Shown: positions 24,904 to 33,465, counted from the stretch's first letter. The stretch is 64,000 nt of DNA from Rarobacter faecitabidus (GCF_006716265.1 NZ_VFOS01000001.1:930001-994000), one strand, 5' to 3'. The notes: generated by a model from the sequence alone, not told the origin. Program-made: numbers and translations.

Positions 24904-26859
24904 TCAGTAGGAACGGCCCCGATTCGGCTTTCCACCCGCGTAAGGGCTGCGCCCCTTGCCCTGGTCCCCACCGCGGAACCGATCGCCACCGCGCTCACCG
25001 CGATCACGCCGGTCGTAGTTGCCCCGCTCACGAGATCCCTGGTCGTAGCCGCCGCGCTCTCCCCGCTCCGATCGTGGACGGTCAGTGCGGGGGCGAGGGC
25101 CATCGTCCACCTGCAGCCGCAGGGGTCGACCGCCGACCTTGGCACGCGAAAGCCGCTTCATCTGGTTGGCGTCGAGTGCCGGTCCGATCTCGACCAGAGC
25201 GAACGAACCGAACATGGCGATCTTCCCGATATCCGAGCCGCGCAGTCCCCCCTCGTTCGTGAGGGCACCGACGATTCCGCGCGGTTCTGCGCCCGTGTCG
25301 AAGCCCACCGACACACGGTACTTGGTAGCACCCGGGGTGGTGGAAGGACGCGACCGGTGCACGGGCGCGGCATCGTCGTTGAAGTGCCTGCGCGGGCCGC
25401 GTCCGCCGGCCTCACCCTGGAACCGATCGCGACGCGCAGAACCCTCGTAGTCGTCTCGGGCTCGCGTCTTGGGAGGGCGGGCGGCGGCGACGAGTTCCTC
25501 GTGCTCGGCCTGCTCCTGTGCACGCTGGGCGCTTGGCCCGCTGTCTCCTACCCCAAGGGCCAGCACTGCGGAGAGTACGTCCTCGACCTGCTTGTCGCCA
25601 TGGCCGGCCAGGTATTCGCCCAGAAGTTCCTTGTAGAGGCCGAGTCGACCCGCTTCGAGGCGGCTGTCGACCCGCTCCAGGAGCTTGCGCGTGCGGTGCG
25701 CAGACACGTCCAGGGGAGAAGGGATCTGAATCTCGGTGAGATCGGTCCTGATCGCCCGTTCGATGTTTCGCAGCTTGCCGCGCTCACGGGGGGAGATGAA
25801 GGTCAGCGCCGTGCCGGCGCGGCCCGCCCGACCGGTGCGGCCGATACGGTGCACGTAGGCCTCGGACTCGCGAGGCAGGTCGTAGTTGACGACCAGGCCG
25901 ATGCGCTCCACATCGAGGCCTCTCGCAGCCACGTCGGTGGCGACGAGCACATCGATGGCACCGGAGCGCAGGCGATCGACGATCTTCTCGCGGTCACGCT
26001 GCGCGACGTCGCCGCTGATGGTTGCGGCGATCAGTCCGCGCGACGCGAGCTCGATGCCGACCTCTTCGGCAGCCGCGCGGGTGCGACAGAATACGATAGC
26101 GGCGTCGGCCTCGGACGTGATGAGGACGCGTGACAGTGCGCCGATCTTGTGCCGCAAGGGAACCATGGCGAACTGCTGCGTCACCGCGCTGACGGTGGTC
26201 GACTGCCGGGCCACGGCTATTTCGACTGGGTCTTTCAAGTGCTCGCGCGCGACCCGTCGAATCCCAGGAGGCATGGTGGCGGAGAACAGGGCGACCTGGC
26301 GCTCGCGCGGCGCCTTCGCGAAGATCGTGTCGACGTCCTCGGCGAAGCCCATCCGCAGCATCTCGTCCGCCTCGTCCAGGACGAGCATTCCCACGTGGCT
26401 GAAGTCAGCGGTACCGCGCTCGAGGTGATCGATGACTCGCCCAGGCGTCCCCACGAGAATCTGCGCACCGTTCTCTAGCGCCCTGATCTGCGGGCCGTAC
26501 GGGGCGCCGCCGTAGACGGTGGCCACCGAGACGTCGGCCACGTGCTGGGCGAAGCTCTGAAGCGCATCGCCGACCTGAATGGCGAGCTCGCGCGTTGGCG
26601 TGAGAACGACGGCCTGGAGGTAGCGTCCGTCAGCGTCGATCCCGCTGATCAGGGGAAGGCCGAAGGCGGCGGTCTTTCCGGTGCCCGTCTGAGCGATGCC
26701 CGTGATGTCTCGGCCGGCGAGCAGGGCCGGAATCGCCGCTGCCTGAATCTGCGTCGGGGTGGTGAAGCCGAGGGTCGTCACCGCGTCGAGTAGCGCGCTG
26801 GGGAGGTCGAGGTCAGCGAACGCCGGTTCGGTGTCGGAGTTGGGCACGGCGGAAGTCAC
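24904..26859 (-). CDS. DEAD-box ATP-dependent RNA helicase (DeaD/CsdA-like)
   Basis: The 651-residue protein has all DEAD-box motifs in order: Q motif (GFTTPTQIQ), AQTGTGKT, PTRELA, TPGR, DEAD, SAT, and HRIGRTGRAGRAG. The C-terminal half holds a DbpA/RRM-like domain (YRVSVGFDTGAEPRGIVGAL), and the last about 90 residues are an Arg/Gly/Asp-rich tail suited to RNA binding. Such enzymes help ribosome assembly and RNA decay, often in the cold. The GTG at 26859 was chosen because family sequence begins there; the frame stays open another 150 codons, but that stretch looks like noise. Confidence 0.9.
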   Translation of the reverse strand: MTSAVPNSDTEPAFADLDLPSALLDAVTTLGFTTPTQIQAAAIPALLAGRDITGIAQTGTGKTAAFGLPLISGIDADGRYLQAVVLTPTRELAIQVGDALQSFAQHVADVSVATVYGGAPYGPQIRALENGAQILVGTPGRVIDHLERGTADFSHVGMLVLDEADEMLRMGFAEDVDTIFAKAPRERQVALFSATMPPGIRRVAREHLKDPVEIAVARQSTTVSAVTQQFAMVPLRHKIGALSRVLITSEADAAIVFCRTRAAAEEVGIELASRGLIAATISGDVAQRDREKIVDRLRSGAIDVLVATDVAARGLDVERIGLVVNYDLPRESEAYVHRIGRTGRAGRAGTALTFISPRERGKLRNIERAIRTDLTEIQIPSPLDVSAHRTRKLLERVDSRLEAGRLGLYKELLGEYLAGHGDKQVEDVLSAVLALGVGDSGPSAQRAQEQAEHEELVAAARPPKTRARDDYEGSARRDRFQGEAGGRGPRRHFNDDAAPVHRSRPSTTPGATKYRVSVGFDTGAEPRGIVGALTNEGGLRGSDIGKIAMFGSFALVEIGPALDANQMKRLSRAKVGGRPLRLQVDDGPRPRTDRPRSERGERGGYDQGSRERGNYDRRDRGERGGDRFRGGDQGKGRSPYAGGKPNRGRSY

Positions 26860-27058
26860 GAAAAAGGACCGCTTTCGATGGGAGAGCAAAGTGAGAAATG
26901 GCGACCGAGTCGTCGCGGCGAACGCCGGCAAACGGACCGGCGGCGCAGTGTAGTCCAGGACATCATACGCGTAATTGCCCAGCCATTGGAGAGGGATTCG
27001 TGTGATTGTGCCCACGTCGCACCGTGTTCTTGCCTCGCTCGTGACACAATCTTGAATC

Positions 27059-27673
27059 ATGAGTGCACCCGAGGACGCCGAACGCTTCGCCGCCGCGAGC
27101 GATCGAATCGTCACCCTGCCGAACGCGATCAGCGCGGCACGCCTCGTGCTCGTCGTCGTGTTCGGCGTCCTTGTCGCGCAGGGCGAGCACATCGCCGCCG
27201 TGGTGATTCTCGCCATCGCGGGGTTCTCTGACTGGGCTGACGGAGCCCTGGCACGCAAACTCGACCAGGTTTCGAAACTCGGGCAGACGCTCGACCCAAT
27301 CGCCGATCGCCTGCTCATTTTCGTCGCGCTACTGGCGATGGGCTACCGCGATCTGGTGCCATGGTGGCTCGTGATCACGGTACTCGTGCGCGAGGTCATG
27401 CTCGCTGCGGTGCTCATGGGTCTTAGGCGGATCGGTCGGGGACCCTTCGCGGTCACTCTTGCCGGTAAGGCCGGGACGTTCCTGCTGATGGTCGCCTTCC
27501 CGATCCTTCTGCTCGCCAACGTGAACGGCGCGATCGGGACCGCCGCTTGGATCGCGGGATGGGCGTTCATGTACTGGGGTGTGATCGTCTACTGGGTGGC
27601 CGGCCTGTCTTACGTCCGCCACGGTCTGAGAATCCTGCGCGCACCGGCTACGCCGAGCGGGGCGGCGACCTGA
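27059..27673 (+). CDS. pgsA: CDP-diacylglycerol phosphatidyltransferase (PgsA family)
   Basis: The 204-residue membrane protein has the CDP-alcohol phosphotransferase motif DWADGALARKLDQVS followed by LGQTLDPIAD. This is the DG-x2-AR-x8-G-x3-D-x3-D pattern that binds the metal and CDP group. Around five membrane spans follow. It most likely makes phosphatidylglycerol phosphate. The order pgsA, DUF881, small basic protein, DUF881, garA, MerR matches the Rv1822-Rv1828 neighbourhood of mycobacteria. The ATG overlaps no gene; a CACAAT hexamer 8 nt upstream may be a -10 box. Confidence 0.88.
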   Translation: MSAPEDAERFAAASDRIVTLPNAISAARLVLVVVFGVLVAQGEHIAAVVILAIAGFSDWADGALARKLDQVSKLGQTLDPIADRLLIFVALLAMGYRDLVPWWLVITVLVREVMLAAVLMGLRRIGRGPFAVTLAGKAGTFLLMVAFPILLLANVNGAIGTAAWIAGWAFMYWGVIVYWVAGLSYVRHGLRILRAPATPSGAAT

Positions 27674-28507
27674 ATGCCGGACATGGACGAGATCGCACCG
27701 GGGGAGTCGCGGTCCCGGTCTGCCTCGATGAATCTGCTACTCGAGGTCATGGACCACCCACTCGATCCGGGCTATGTGGAGGCGAAGAAGCGCAGATCGC
27801 ATAGGCGCACCTCACCGCTCGGCGTCGTCACGTGGACGCTGATCGCCGTGCTGGCCGGTATCAGCATCGCCGCGGCAGTCGTTTACCTTCGTATCCCTCG
27901 CACGGCGAGTGTGCAGGCGAGGGCGTTGCTCGCCGAGCAGATCACCGCCAAGCGCGACGAGGTGGAGGGCCTTGCCCAGCGCAACGAGGAACTTCACAGC
28001 GAAATCGCCCGGCTGAGCAACGACGTGCTCTACGGCCCGCGTTCCCCGTCGACTGAGGCCTCGGCGGCGAGCCTTCTTGCCATGGCGTCGACGCCCGTGT
28101 CGGGGCCGGGCGTTTCGGTCGCCCTCAACGATGGCCCAGAAGCCGCCCAACTCGACGCCGCTCGAGTGCAGGATCTGGACATCCAGTTGGTGGTCAACAC
28201 GCTGTGGAGCGCGGGAGCCGAGGCCATAGCCATAAACGGGGTACGCCTGGGTCCGACCTCGGCGATACGCGGCGCCGGGGGAGCGGTGCTCGTCGACTTC
28301 GTAGGACTCACGCCGCCCTATGAGATCTCGGCCATCGGTCAGTCGAACGCGCTTCAGGTGGAACTCGCACGGTCGAGCACCGCCGACCACCTCAGCCGCC
28401 TCAACGCCACGTACGGCATAACGTTCAAGGCGAGCGGCGAATCCACCCTCGATCTGCCGGCCGTGGGTGTGCCGACGTTGCGATACAGCAAGGCTGTGTC
28501 AAAGTGA
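27674..28507 (+). CDS. DUF881 family membrane protein
   Basis: The 277-residue protein has a cytoplasmic N-terminus of about 45 residues, one membrane span (about 50-72) and a short coiled coil (about 85-110; LLAEQITAKRDEVEGLAQRN). The extracytoplasmic DUF881 domain follows (GPGVSVALNDGP, VNTLWSAGAEAIAINGVRL). The family is found beside the small basic protein in actinobacteria and firmicutes near division and sporulation genes; its biochemical role is unknown. The ATG directly follows the pgsA stop. Confidence 0.85.
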   Translation: MPDMDEIAPGESRSRSASMNLLLEVMDHPLDPGYVEAKKRRSHRRTSPLGVVTWTLIAVLAGISIAAAVVYLRIPRTASVQARALLAEQITAKRDEVEGLAQRNEELHSEIARLSNDVLYGPRSPSTEASAASLLAMASTPVSGPGVSVALNDGPEAAQLDAARVQDLDIQLVVNTLWSAGAEAIAINGVRLGPTSAIRGAGGAVLVDFVGLTPPYEISAIGQSNALQVELARSSTADHLSRLNATYGITFKASGESTLDLPAVGVPTLRYSKAVSK

Positions 28508-28556
28508 GAAGGACACCAAGTGCCATACGGCACGATTACTCATTGGGGAGGACGCC

Positions 28557-28889
28557 ATGATCCCAGTACTCGGCCTCGTTGTCGGGGTGGTACTCGGATT
28601 GGTTCTCCAGCCGAGCGTGCCGGCGGCCTTGCAGCCTTACCTGCCGATTGCCGTCGTCGCGGCGCTGGACGCACTGTTCGGCGGCTTGCGAGCCGTTCTC
28701 GACGGCATGTTCAATGACCGCGTCTTCCTCGTGTCATTCCTGTCCAATGTCACCATTGCGGCGTTCATCGTGTTCCTAGGGGACCAGCTCGGCGTGGGGA
28801 CGCAGTTGTCCACCGGCGTCGTGGTCGTCCTCGGCATCCGCATCTTCTCCAACGCCGCGGCGATCCGACGGCACCTGTTCAAGGCCTGA
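28557..28889 (+). CDS. Small basic family protein (DUF1290/Sbp)
   Basis: The 110-residue membrane protein has about three spans and the family hallmark IPVLGLVVGVVLGLVLQPSV, with AALDALFGGLRAVLDGMFND in the middle. It sits between two DUF881 genes, the standard arrangement of this family. GGGGAGGA lies 5 nt before the ATG. The function is unknown; conserved linkage to the DUF881 proteins suggests a membrane complex. Confidence 0.88.
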   Translation: MIPVLGLVVGVVLGLVLQPSVPAALQPYLPIAVVAALDALFGGLRAVLDGMFNDRVFLVSFLSNVTIAAFIVFLGDQLGVGTQLSTGVVVVLGIRIFSNAAAIRRHLFKA

Positions 28890-28892
28890 ACC

Positions 28893-29702
28893 ATGCCGGA
28901 CAGGTACTCCCATCCCGATACGTCACGCCGCGCGCGTCACTCCAAGGCGCCCGCGACCGACGAGGTCGCTACGGACGTGGATCTCCCGACGCGGCGCGCC
29001 AAGGGAGTCAGCTTCTGGCGGGCGATGTCACCGCGCGGAACGCGAGCGCAACTACTCGCCGCTCTGCTGTGCGCCGTCGTCGGCTTCGCTGTCGCAGTGC
29101 AGGTAAATCAGACTCAGACCGACGGCCTCGACAACCTTCGCCAGGCCGATCTGGTGCGGCTTCTTGATGAAGTTTCTCAGCGCGGCGAGGCTCTCGACGC
29201 GGAGCGCCGCGAACTGGAGAGTCAGGTAAGTCGCCTGCAGGAGAGTTCGAGCGCGGATCAAGCGGCACGCGAGGCGGCACGCGAGGCGCAGCTCCTGCAG
29301 GACGTGCTGACAGGCGCCACTGCGGTGAAAGGACCGGGTGTAATCGTCCGCTCGAGGGGCCCGGTGGATGCCGGAACGCTGGTGAACATGCTCCAGGAAC
29401 TGCGCAATGCGGGCGCCGAGGCGATCTCCATCAACGATCACCGCGTTGTCGTGTCGACGTCGTTCACTCAGCGTGACCGTCAACTGCTGGTAGACAACGA
29501 GGTGTTGGATCAGCCGCTCGTGTGGCGTGCGATAGGCGACCCGGCGACGCTCCAGCCTGCGCTGGAAATTCCGGGGGGGGCGCTCGCCTCGCTACGTGGC
29601 GATGGTGCCGAGGTCTCGATCGAATCGTTCGACGAAATCGAGATCCTGGCTACGGCGACGCTGGCCACTCCTGATTTCGCTGTGGAGGCCCCGGACCAAT
29701 AG
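28893..29702 (+). CDS. DUF881 family membrane protein, second copy
   Basis: The 269-residue paralogue of the gene two places upstream has a longer basic N-terminus (about 55 residues), one membrane span (about 55-72) and a coiled coil (about 85-130). The DUF881 domain has GPGVIVRSRGPVDAGTLVN and LRNAGAEAISINDHRVV. A 9-bp exact tandem duplication, GCGGCACGCGAG repeated across 29261-29285, encodes AARE-AARE within the coiled coil. It lies 3 nt after the small basic protein gene. Confidence 0.85.
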   Translation: MPDRYSHPDTSRRARHSKAPATDEVATDVDLPTRRAKGVSFWRAMSPRGTRAQLLAALLCAVVGFAVAVQVNQTQTDGLDNLRQADLVRLLDEVSQRGEALDAERRELESQVSRLQESSSADQAAREAAREAQLLQDVLTGATAVKGPGVIVRSRGPVDAGTLVNMLQELRNAGAEAISINDHRVVVSTSFTQRDRQLLVDNEVLDQPLVWRAIGDPATLQPALEIPGGALASLRGDGAEVSIESFDEIEILATATLATPDFAVEAPDQ

Positions 29703-29783
29703 TGCACCTCTCCGCGCCCAGGTCGTTCGCGGTAAGGTTGTAAGTCAGGACGCAATCTCTGCGAGACACACACAGGGGAGACT

Positions 29784-30242
29784 ATGACGCCGTTGGATTC
29801 CGGTGAGCAGCCGCCGTCAAACGTCGATACCACACTGTCGTTGGGCTATCCGGAAACGGCCGACACATCGCGGCCGCGTATCGGCTTGTCGCCGCAGGAA
29901 TCGGCTCTTGTGGCGGCGCTTCCCGATGGCGCTGGCATTCTCATTTCCCACCAGGGACCGGCGGCTGGATCACGATTCCTGCTCGACACGGACGAGGTGT
30001 CCGTGGGGCGCAGCGAGAAGGCGGATATTCTCCTGGACGATGCCACCGTTTCGCGCAAGCATGCTCTGTTCAGCAAAGTCGCTGGCGGCTACGAGGTCCG
30101 CGATGTGGGCTCCCTGAACGGCACGTACGTGAACCTCGAGCGCATCGAGCGAACGAACCTCCGCACTGGCGATGAGGTCCAGATCGGCAAGTTCCGGCTT
30201 ACCTACTACGCCAGCATCGCCGATGGCGCGGGCCATTCCTGA
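29784..30242 (+). CDS. garA: FHA-domain protein GarA/OdhI
   Basis: The 152-residue protein has a flexible N-terminus with a TT motif (VDTTLSLGY) and a C-terminal FHA domain: GRSEKADILLDDATVSRKHA and DVGSLNGTYVN, containing the phosphothreonine-binding Arg, Ser and Asn. GarA/OdhI proteins inhibit 2-oxoglutarate dehydrogenase and control glutamate metabolism when their N-terminal threonines are dephosphorylated. Here the usual ETTS-type motif reads DTTLS, so at least one phosphorylatable threonine remains. The stop codon overlaps the next start. GGGGAG precedes the ATG. Confidence 0.88.
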   Translation: MTPLDSGEQPPSNVDTTLSLGYPETADTSRPRIGLSPQESALVAALPDGAGILISHQGPAAGSRFLLDTDEVSVGRSEKADILLDDATVSRKHALFSKVAGGYEVRDVGSLNGTYVNLERIERTNLRTGDEVQIGKFRLTYYASIADGAGHS

Positions 30243-31024
30243 TGGGGCCAGTTCACCAACGGGCGCCCCTGGCGAGCCCTGGGGAACCTGGGCGGATCAA
30301 CGAGTCGACCGCGCCGCAAGCCGAAGCGTGGCCACGGGGCATATCCCGGCGCGCCTCGATGAGGATTTCGGACGTTCTCGCTGCCCTGAAGGCCGAGTTT
30401 CCCGCGGTTAGCCACTCTAAGTTGCGCTTCCTCGAGGAGCAGGGCCTCGTCGAGCCGGTCCGCACGGCCTCGGGGTATCGGCAATACAGCCCTGCCGACA
30501 TCGAGCGCATCCGTTTCGTTCTCGTGGAGCAGCGCGACCGCTATCTTCCGCTCAAGGTGATCAAGGACAAGTTGGCCGAGTTGGACGCCGGTGCGGCGGC
30601 TCACGATCAGCCGCTGATTCCCCATCTAGTCACGCGTGACGGGGTTTCGGAGGCATCCTCGCGATCTATGCACCTCGATGCGGTCGCTCAGCGCAGCGGC
30701 ATCAGCGTGGGTGCCCTGCAGGAACTCGTGGACAACGCCGTGATCACGGTGGACGCCGACGGCCGCATCAACGCCTGGGACGAGCCGGTGATCACGGCGT
30801 GCGCCGCATTGCAGCAGCAGGGTCTCGATGCCCGTCAGCTTCGAGCGATTCGCGCGGCCGCCAACCGGCAGATCGACGTCATCGACCAACTGGTGCGGGC
30901 GGTGGGCCGCACGCATTCCCCTGCGGCGCAGGCCAAGCGTTCGAGCATGGCGGTCGACCTGGGGGAGATGTGCGCCAAGGCGTACACGGCGATGCTGCGC
31001 CAGGGGATAGTGGAACTGGGCTGA
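30242..31024 (+). CDS. ftsR: MerR-family regulator, FtsR-like
   Basis: The protein (260 residues from ATG 30242) has a MerR winged helix (SKLRFLEEQGLVEPVRTASG, then YRQYSPADIERIRFVLVEQR) and a long C-terminal effector/dimer domain. Its position immediately after garA matches Rv1828 of mycobacteria and cg1631 (ftsR) of Corynebacterium, which controls ftsZ. The first 39 residues lack MerR features; the ATG at 30359 (residue 40) would give a protein of standard length, but the garA TGATG overlap favours the upstream start. Target genes here are unknown. Confidence 0.8.
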   Translation: MGPVHQRAPLASPGEPGRINESTAPQAEAWPRGISRRASMRISDVLAALKAEFPAVSHSKLRFLEEQGLVEPVRTASGYRQYSPADIERIRFVLVEQRDRYLPLKVIKDKLAELDAGAAAHDQPLIPHLVTRDGVSEASSRSMHLDAVAQRSGISVGALQELVDNAVITVDADGRINAWDEPVITACAALQQQGLDARQLRAIRAAANRQIDVIDQLVRAVGRTHSPAAQAKRSSMAVDLGEMCAKAYTAMLRQGIVELG

Positions 31025-31039
31025 GTCGCGGCCGCGAAA

Positions 31040-31064
31040 CCTAACCTTGAAGTAGAGGGTTAGG
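31040..31064. promoter_or_regulatory. Inverted repeat, candidate MerR operator
   Basis: CCTAACC (31040-31046) and GGTTAGG (31058-31064) form a perfect 7-bp inverted repeat with an 11-bp spacer, between the two MerR genes. The pseudo-symmetric core AACCTTGAAGTAGAGGGTT has the size of a MerR-family site. Either neighbouring MerR protein could bind here; this is inference. Confidence 0.45.
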
Positions 31065-31227
31065 ACACGCCGAGGCGACACGCCGGTTGTGGTCGTTGTA
31101 TCGCGGTCGCTGGGACCGTAAGTTTGGGACATCGCCAAGGGATTCCGACGCGACACTCGACGATGGCGCCCGAAGCCACCCCAGCGGTGGCATGATGGTG
31201 CTAAGACCAGCGATATCGGAGGACCCC

Positions 31228-31806
31228 GTGAGCCAGAACCCGCCGAACGGACAAAAGCCCGGCGCCATGCGCGAGGTGCGCACTCAGGGGTTGCTGTTCG
31301 ATGAGGACTTGGCAAACCTCGACAACGCCGAGGGATACCGCGGTCCCATCGCGTGCCGTGCAGCGGGAATCACGTATCGCCAGCTCGACTACTGGGCTCG
31401 CACGGGGCTCGTGGAGCCTACCGTGCGTTCCGCAACCGGCTCCGGAACGCACCGCCTCTACAGTTTCCGCGACATCCTGGTGCTCAAGGTCGTGAAGCGA
31501 CTCCTGGATACAGGCGTGTCGTTGCAGCAGATTCGGGCCGCGGTGGAGCATCTACGCGAGCGGGGAGTGGACGATCTCGCCCAGATCACGCTCATGTCGG
31601 ATGGGGCGTCGGTCTACGAGTGCACCTCGGCTGATGAGGTCATCGACCTCGTCCAAGGTGGCCAGGGAGTGTTCGGAATCGCCGTGGGCAAGGTATGGCG
31701 GGAGATCGAGGGCACGCTTGCCGAGCTTCCCACCGAGCGCCTTGATGACGACACCGACGAGGTGGACGAGCTTTCCGCCCGCCGCAAGCGGCGCCAGGCG
31801 GGTTGA
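31228..31806 (+). CDS. MerR-family regulator (Rv1830-like)
   Basis: The 192-residue protein has a MerR helix-turn-helix with the CRAAGITYRQLDYWARTGLV signature, then RLYSFRDILVLKVVKRLLDT. A C-terminal half follows (QGVFGIAVGKVWREIEGTLA), typical of the second MerR protein in the garA locus. In mycobacteria the gene between the two regulators is a bifunctional nuclease, which is missing here. The GTG start has CGGAGG 5 nt upstream. No metal-binding cysteines are seen, so it is not a metal sensor. Confidence 0.85.
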   Translation: MSQNPPNGQKPGAMREVRTQGLLFDEDLANLDNAEGYRGPIACRAAGITYRQLDYWARTGLVEPTVRSATGSGTHRLYSFRDILVLKVVKRLLDTGVSLQQIRAAVEHLRERGVDDLAQITLMSDGASVYECTSADEVIDLVQGGQGVFGIAVGKVWREIEGTLAELPTERLDDDTDEVDELSARRKRRQAG

Positions 31807-32110
31807 TTCCGCCATCGATCACTGCGTGATCGACGTTCGTTGCACGGCATCCTGCGGAATCGTTCCCGCGGACTGGGGGCGTAGGGCCCAAGGACACGTG
31901 CGCGTAGCGCGACGCATCCACGAATGGACGCGACCGTTAGGCATGGTCACGAAACGGTCACGGTCCGTTGCCATTTGACATAACGTACATTATCGGCGTT
32001 TCACGATTGCGGTTACAGTCGGGCCGTCAGCGCCTGATGTTGTACGGAACGCCACCAACCGTCACGTTGCTCCGAAAGACAGCGTTGACGCTCGGCGGAA
32101 TTATCCCGAC

Positions 32111-32116
32111 TAGAAT
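32111..32116 (+). promoter_or_regulatory. Candidate housekeeping -10 box of rbpA
   Basis: TAGAAT matches the vegetative -10 consensus at five of six positions. The only recognisable -35 hexamer, TTGACG at 32085-32090, would give a 20-bp spacer, longer than normal. Transcription from here would give a leader of about 80 nt. Confidence 0.4.
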
Positions 32117-32137
32117 GTTGTGCTGGGTCGTCCGCCG

Positions 32138-32163
32138 GGAACAATTCCGTCGCGGATGTTGTT
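32138..32163 (+). promoter_or_regulatory. SigR/SigH-type stress promoter of rbpA
   Basis: GGAAC (32138-32142), exactly 18 bp, and GTT (32161-32163) match the GGAAT/C-N18-GTT consensus of the thiol-oxidative-stress sigma factors SigR (Streptomyces) and SigH (Mycobacterium). It ends 36 nt before the rbpA ATG, giving a normal leader with ACGGAGG. In Streptomyces rbpA is a known SigR target. Confidence 0.55.
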
Positions 32164-32199
32164 GAGCCAATCGGTATTCATTTCTTACGGAGGCAACAT

Positions 32200-32550
32200 A
32201 TGGCTGATCGTTCACTCAGGGGCATGTCCATCGGTTCGAAGTCGATGGAGTCCGACGAGGGTGTTGACTTTGCCCCGCGCCAGGAAGCCACCTATGACTG
32301 CCCGAACGGTCACACGATAGTCCTTCCGTTCTCCGTCGAGGCCGAGTTGCCCGGAGCCTGGGAGTGCCGCTGCGGCGCCGAGGCCAAGTTGCGCGGACCG
32401 GATATCGCCGCCGAATCGGACGAGAAGCCGGTCAAGCCAGTCCGTACCCACTGGGACATGCTGCTTGAGCGTCGCTCCGAGGAGGAGCTCAAGGAGCTGC
32501 TGGACGAGCGCCTCGAACTTCTGCGCGCCGGCAAACTCCGCCGCGGCTGA
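32200..32550 (+). CDS. rbpA: RNA polymerase-binding protein RbpA
   Basis: The 116-residue protein is the actinobacterial sigma-A partner RbpA. It has an N-terminal tail (LRGMSIGSKSMESDEGVDFA), a core zinc-ribbon-like domain (YDCPNGH and WECRCGAEA) and the basic linker plus sigma-interaction domain (RTHWDMLLERRSEEELKELL). It stabilises the RNA polymerase open complex. The Shine-Dalgarno sequence ACGGAGG is 5 nt from the ATG. It converges on ppm1 with only 7 nt between, as in mycobacteria (Rv2050/Rv2051c). Confidence 0.96.
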   Translation: MADRSLRGMSIGSKSMESDEGVDFAPRQEATYDCPNGHTIVLPFSVEAELPGAWECRCGAEAKLRGPDIAAESDEKPVKPVRTHWDMLLERRSEEELKELLDERLELLRAGKLRRG

Positions 32551-32557
32551 CGGCTCG

Positions 32558-33319
32558 CTAGTTCTTGCCTGTCACAACCCGCTTGAGTTGGCGCGCCCGA
32601 TGGCGTGTCCCCCACACGGTGATGTTGACCAGCGCCTCGCGCGCGATCGCGCCGCTCATCTTTGACGTGCCGGCTCGGCGCTCAACGAATGTGATCGGGG
32701 CTTCGACGATCAACTCGCCGCGCTGATGCAATCGCCACAGGACATCTACCTGGAAGCAGTAACCCTGCGACGCGATATCGTCTAGTTCCAGTTCGGCGAG
32801 TTTCTCGGCGCGGTACGCCCGGAATCCTCCGGTCGCATCACCCACTGGCAGGCCGAGCGCCAGATGCACGTAGGCGTTCCCGAACCGCGAGATGAGTTGC
32901 CTCGACTTCGCCCAGTTCTCCGTCTTTCCCCCGCTGATCCATCGCGAACCCAAGACCACTGCGGCGTCTGGATAGGCGTCGAGGACGCGAAGTATCTTCG
33001 GCAGATCCTCCGGGCGGTGCGAGCCGTCGGCATCCATTTCCACGATGACGTCGTACCCTCGCTCCAATGCCCAGCGAAAGCCCGCCACGTAGGCGGTTCC
33101 GAGTCCGAGTTTTCCGCTTCGGTGCAGTGCGGCGATCCGGTCGTCGTCGGCGGCGATCCGATCGACGATCGCTCCGGTTCCGTCGGGGCTATTGTCGTCG
33201 ACCACGAGCACGTTCAGATCGGGTGCCTCGGCGAGCACTCGTTCCAGGGCCACCGGAATTGTCGTGGCCTCGTTGTAGGTCGGCATGATGACGAGTGTTC
33301 GCCGATCGGCCCTGGTCAT
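32558..33319 (-). CDS. ppm1: Polyprenol-phosphate mannosyltransferase (Ppm1 catalytic domain)
   Basis: The 253-residue family-2 glycosyltransferase has VIMPTYNEATTIPVALERVL, the nucleotide site VLVVDDNSPDGTGAIVD and the metal motif EMDADGSHRPEDLP. No membrane segments are seen, as for DPM1-type synthases. It makes polyprenol-phosphate-mannose, the lipid donor for protein O-mannosylation and lipoglycans. In mycobacteria the domain is fused to an apolipoprotein N-acyltransferase; here lnt is a separate gene at 46166. The start at 33319 has GGGGA at proper distance; an ATG at 33358 is possible. Confidence 0.9.
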   Translation of the reverse strand: MTRADRRTLVIMPTYNEATTIPVALERVLAEAPDLNVLVVDDNSPDGTGAIVDRIAADDDRIAALHRSGKLGLGTAYVAGFRWALERGYDVIVEMDADGSHRPEDLPKILRVLDAYPDAAVVLGSRWISGGKTENWAKSRQLISRFGNAYVHLALGLPVGDATGGFRAYRAEKLAELELDDIASQGYCFQVDVLWRLHQRGELIVEAPITFVERRAGTSKMSGAIAREALVNITVWGTRHRARQLKRVVTGKN

Positions 33320-33465
33320 CGTGCCTGTCCCCTTCGAATAGCTGACGTGTGCTGACATCCTATCGCCCGTCGCACCGTCGCGGACCGCCCGTCCCGCGAA
33401 CGGCGGCGCCGCTCGCTCGCCGTTGGATCAGCCATGCCTGTCCTGAGAAGCCGCGCGACAGTTGC

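Larger units (their letters stand above)
31807..32199. other. 393-bp non-coding region upstream of rbpA
   Basis: I see no gene here. The region is relatively AT-rich from about 31970. It contains TTGACA (31975-31980) without a well-placed -10 box, TAGAAT (32111-32116) as a good -10 hexamer with a poorly spaced TTGACG (32085-32090), and a GGAAC-N18-GTT element (32138-32163) close to the gene. Several promoters of rbpA are therefore likely. Confidence 0.6.

Noticed and set aside
26860-27318. Upstream extension of the DEAD-box helicase frame
   Set aside because: It would cross the pgsA start and has no helicase motif.
31968-32165. Short frames upstream of rbpA
   Set aside because: They lie over promoter elements and have no coding character.
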